This document shows, in pieces, positions 41,165-43,130 of a DNA stretch of 43,130 nt. The notes beneath the pieces are model-generated. The model was not told the origin of the DNA and did no database searches. It worked only from the letters and a program-made list of their open reading frames with translations. How positions within the stretch are numbered: position 1 is the first letter of the stretch; every line of letters begins with the position of its first letter. The stretch comes from Propionivibrio sp. GTDB taxonomy: Bacteria; Pseudomonadota; Gammaproteobacteria; Burkholderiales; Rhodocyclaceae. A program made the translations under genes and the position numbers. The stretch lies in assembly GCA_029975435.1 (NCBI GenBank), contig JARKPC010000293.1, positions 1-43,130 on the forward strand, read 5' to 3'.

Positions 41165-41670
41165 TCCCGCTCCCCGCGCACCCACACGCCGCGCTTGCCG
41201 CCGCGCTTCTCCTCGAGTTGCACGTTCTCGATGCGCATGCCGCGATCAATGGCCTTGCACATGTCGTAGATCGTGAGCAGCGCGGCGCTGACGGCGCACA
41301 ACGCTTCCATCTCGACGCCGGTCGGCCCGACGCAACTGGCCGTCACCGTGGCCTTGATTCCAACGCAGCCCTCTCGGTCGGGTTCGGTGATCTCGGCAAA
41401 ACTCACCTCGACGCCGGAGAGCGGCAGCGAATGGCACATCGGGATTGTCTCGGATGTGCGCTTGGCGGCCATCACGGCGGCGACGTCGGCCACGGCAAGG
41501 ACGTTGCCTTTGGCGATGGTGCCGGCATGGATACGCTCCAGCGTCGCCGGGTTCATGCGGATCGTGCCGCTGGCAATCGCCACTCGGCGCGTATCGGCTT
41601 TCTCCGACACGTCCACCATTCGCGCCCGCCCTTCGGCGGAGAAATGGGTCAAATCATTGGGTTCGTTCAA
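41161..41670 (-). CDS. moaC: Cyclic pyranopterin monophosphate synthase MoaC (TTG start)
   Basis: The 169-residue enzyme makes precursor Z from the product of MoaA. It shows FSAEGRARMVDVSEKADTRRVAIASG, IPMCHSLPLSGVEVSF, CVGPTGVEMEALCAVSAALLTIYDMCKAID: the MCH and GPTGVEMEAL motifs with the catalytic Lys/His region. No ATG precedes the conserved start. The TTG at 41670, with CAGGAG five nt before it, gives the usual N-terminus (LNEPNDLTHF). Upstream in the same frame the sequence runs into a repeat, not protein. Confidence 0.92.
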   Translation of the reverse strand: MNEPNDLTHFSAEGRARMVDVSEKADTRRVAIASGTIRMNPATLERIHAGTIAKGNVLAVADVAAVMAAKRTSETIPMCHSLPLSGVEVSFAEITEPDREGCVGIKATVTASCVGPTGVEMEALCAVSAALLTIYDMCKAIDRGMRIENVQLEEKRGGKRGVWVRGERE

Positions 41671-41695
41671 GGAAACTCCTGCGAAAAGATTGCTT

Positions 41696-41792
41696 AACCC
41701 CACCCGGCCTCCCCTTATCAGGGGAGGAGACAACCGACCGGACGAGCCAGCCACAATCCGGACTCCCCCCTGACAAGGGGGGATGGGGGGTT
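41696..41792. repeat. ~100-bp interspersed palindromic element, copy 2 (between moaA and moaC)
   Basis: The element starts AACCCC and ends GGGGTT. It contains CCTCCCCTTATCAGGGGAGG and, at the other end, CCCCCCTGACAAGGGGGG. It matches the element at 11850-11949 in inverted orientation over the ends and parts of the centre (for example GGTTGTCTCC against GGTGGTCTCC). Its arms are imperfect, so it is the more decayed copy. It fills most of the gap between the moaA stop and the moaC start. Confidence 0.85.
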
Positions 41793-41821
41793 GAAGGCCG
41801 CCACATCCCCGCGCCCGACCA

Positions 41822-42847
41822 TCACCCGCCAATATACGACATCTCGATCTTCTTCATCGGCAGATCGGTGGCAGCATGGCGCAGTTGCGAGTAGCGGTCG
41901 ACGCGCTGTTGCCAGACGTCGACGATGCGCTGCCGCAGTTGTGCGTCGCTTTCACCGTCGCGCAACGGAGTGCGCAGGTCGGTACCGGATGTCGCAAACA
42001 GGCAGGTATAGAGCTTGCCTTCGGTGGACAGCCTGAGACGGCTGCATTCGTGGCAGAACGCCTGCGTCACCGAGGCGATCACGCCAATTTCAGCGGAACC
42101 ATCGGCGAGCGCCCAACGCTTGGCCACCTCGCCCGTGTAGTTCGGATCGACTGGGCGCAACGGGAACTCGTTGTCGATCCTGGCCAGGATATCCTGCGCG
42201 GTGACCACGTCATCCAGGCGCCAACCGTTGGTCGTACCGACATCCATGAACTCGATGAAACGCAGGATGATGCCGCTGTGCCGGAAATGCCGGACCAGCG
42301 GAAGAATTTCACCCTCATTGACTCCGCGCTTGACGACCGTATTGACTTTGACCGGTGCCAGCCCGACGGCCTGCGCGGTTTCGATGCCATCGAGCACCTT
42401 GCCCACCGCCACGCCGGAATCGCTCATACGCTGGAAGACTTCCCCGCTCAGGGCATCCAGGCTGACGGTCAGGCGCGTGAGACCGGCATCCTTCAGCCCC
42501 CTGGCCTTGGCCGCCAGCAGCGTGCCGTTGGTGGTCAGGGCGATTTCGACCGGTTTTCCCTCGGAGTCGCGCAACCCGGCCAGTTGTTCGATCAGCCGCT
42601 CGACGCCATGGCGCAGTAAGGGTTCGCCCCCGGAGAGGCGTATCTTGCGCACGCCCAGGCTCACCCCGAGGCCGGCAAGCCGCGTGATCTCCTCGAAACT
42701 CAGCAATTCGGAACGCTGCAAGAAGACGAAGCCCTTGCCGAATACTTCGCGCGGCATGCAGTAGGTGCAGCGCATGTTGCACCGGTCGGTCACCGAGATG
42801 CGCAGGTCGCGCAGCGGACGTTGCAGGGTATCGGTTACCGAACGCAT
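41822..42847 (-). CDS. moaA: GTP 3',8-cyclase MoaA (radical SAM)
   Basis: The 341-residue enzyme performs the first step of Moco synthesis, rearranging GTP. The SAM [4Fe-4S] site is C23-C27-C30 ([11 protein letters not shown]); SGGEPLL follows as the SAM-binding GGE motif. The second cluster, which binds GTP, is given by [18 protein letters not shown]. The C-terminal GG (SYIGG) required for activity is present. The start at 42847 ([18 protein letters not shown]) is normal for the family; the longer frame to 42922 runs into a repeat. First gene of the Moco cluster. Confidence 0.96.
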   Translation of the reverse strand: MRSVTDTLQRPLRDLRISVTDRCNMRCTYCMPREVFGKGFVFLQRSELLSFEEITRLAGLGVSLGVRKIRLSGGEPLLRHGVERLIEQLAGLRDSEGKPVEIALTTNGTLLAAKARGLKDAGLTRLTVSLDALSGEVFQRMSDSGVAVGKVLDGIETAQAVGLAPVKVNTVVKRGVNEGEILPLVRHFRHSGIILRFIEFMDVGTTNGWRLDDVVTAQDILARIDNEFPLRPVDPNYTGEVAKRWALADGSAEIGVIASVTQAFCHECSRLRLSTEGKLYTCLFATSGTDLRTPLRDGESDAQLRQRIVDVWQQRVDRYSQLRHAATDLPMKKIEMSYIGG

Positions 42848-42883
42848 CGACCCAACCTCGAAACGGAAAAGAAGAGAGATTAT

Positions 42884-42987
42884 CGTAGATCGGGTTAGCC
42901 CGCAGGGCCTGACCCAACGCAACCGGACAACGGCAGCCGACAGCGGCGGATGCCGTTTATCGGGCCGCTGCTCCGACCCGACCTACG
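42884..42987. repeat. Interspersed repeat with CGTAG(A/G)TCGGGT termini upstream of moaA
   Basis: CGTAGATCGGGT at 42884-42895 and ACCCGACCTACG at 42976-42987 are inverted repeats with one mismatch. The interior includes GGGTTAGCCCGCAGGGCCTGACCC. This layout is a repeat type I know from many beta- and gammaproteobacterial intergenic regions. It lies between moaA and the next gene; the moaA promoter is probably in or beside it. Confidence 0.72.
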
Positions 42988-43018
42988 GCAATTGACCGGC
43001 CAGCCCGCCGGCTGTTCC

Positions 43019-43130
43019 CTACTTGCCCTTCGCCGTGTCCGTCACCAGCGGCGCCGGGTGGAAGATCTCCTGGGTCGCCCCGCCCTTCTCCGCGCCGATC
43101 GACTGCTCGACGTTCGGCAGGCGGTGGGCA
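43019..43130 (-). CDS. C-terminal end of an unidentified protein (5' part beyond window)
   Basis: A minus-strand frame is open from the right edge to a TAG at 43019-43021 and codes for 36 residues ending in APLVTDTAKGK. Codon use is GC-rich like the neighbours. No family can be read from so short a tail. In several beta-proteobacteria moaA lies next to rne (RNase E), so an RNase E tail is possible, but this is synteny only. Confidence 0.45.
   Translation of the reverse strand, partial: AHRLPNVEQSIGAEKGGATQEIFHPAPLVTDTAKGK

Noticed and set aside
41671..41832. 54-residue N-terminal extension of MoaC with an earlier start
   Set aside because: It reads through the palindromic repeat; the family N-terminus fits the TTG start with its ribosome site.

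Overview
The window is high-GC, densely coded bacterial DNA. The gene families and orders point to a betaproteobacterium, perhaps of the Rhodocyclales or a neighbouring group: a long Q-loop cytochrome bd with CydP and CydX, a CspA/IF-1 pair, a short two-domain PutA, a Tim44-like envelope protein, and a compact moa-mob-moe-mog cluster. The taxonomic assignment is inference. I saw no rRNA, tRNA, CRISPR array, insertion sequence or phage gene. The only mobile-like DNA is short interspersed palindromic repeats.

Layout. (1) 1-4.05 kb, plus strand: the end of a Gfo/Idh/MocA dehydrogenase, then a TRAP transporter operon (dctP-dctQ-dctM). A hairpin attenuator follows dctP, and dctM carries an unexpected C-terminal bacterial Ig/cadherin-like domain. 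(2) 4.07-8 kb, minus strand: a Tim44-like membrane protein, a small hypothetical, a beta-hydroxyacid dehydrogenase, a DUF3859-like exported protein and an EamA exporter. (3) 7.95-16.3 kb, minus strand: a substrate-binding protein, putA, and livH-livM-livG-livF. This looks like an amino-acid uptake and proline-degradation unit, with repeats inserted between its parts. (4) 16.8-20.1 kb, plus strand: cydP-cydA-cydB-cydX, with a perfect FNR/ANR-type site upstream. (5) 20.2-26 kb: an EamA permease, a CigR/RcnB-like protein, an ANTAR regulator with an internal deletion, an ankyrin protein, an L-xylulokinase-like FGGY kinase and a YegD-type Hsp70. (6) 26-34 kb: ppc, a cupin, a membrane pseudokinase with a PEGA domain followed by a TssQ-like lipoprotein, glutathione peroxidase, an AraC-Ogt fusion, a YgjP-type metallopeptidase and a CC/Se-motif protein. 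(7) 34.2-37.5 kb, plus strand: a PAS-GGDEF-EAL protein, cspA with a long structured leader, and an IF-1 paralogue. (8) 37.5-42.9 kb, minus strand: thpR, then the molybdenum cofactor cluster read as moaA, moaC, moaD, moaE, mobA, moeA, mogA, mostly coupled by ATGA overlaps. The last ~110 bases hold the C-terminus of an unidentified protein.

How it fits together. The TRAP operon and the dehydrogenase suggest uptake and oxidation of an organic or sugar acid. The Liv transporter plus PutA suggest amino acids, proline among them, as carbon and nitrogen sources. Cytochrome bd serves low-oxygen respiration. The Moco cluster supplies molybdoenzymes such as nitrate reductases, which suits the NasT-type regulator, although that protein looks damaged. 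The most unusual items are the DctM fusion, the kinase-like protein lacking all three catalytic residues, the internally deleted NasT-type regulator, and a ~100 bp palindromic element present twice, once inside the Moco cluster.
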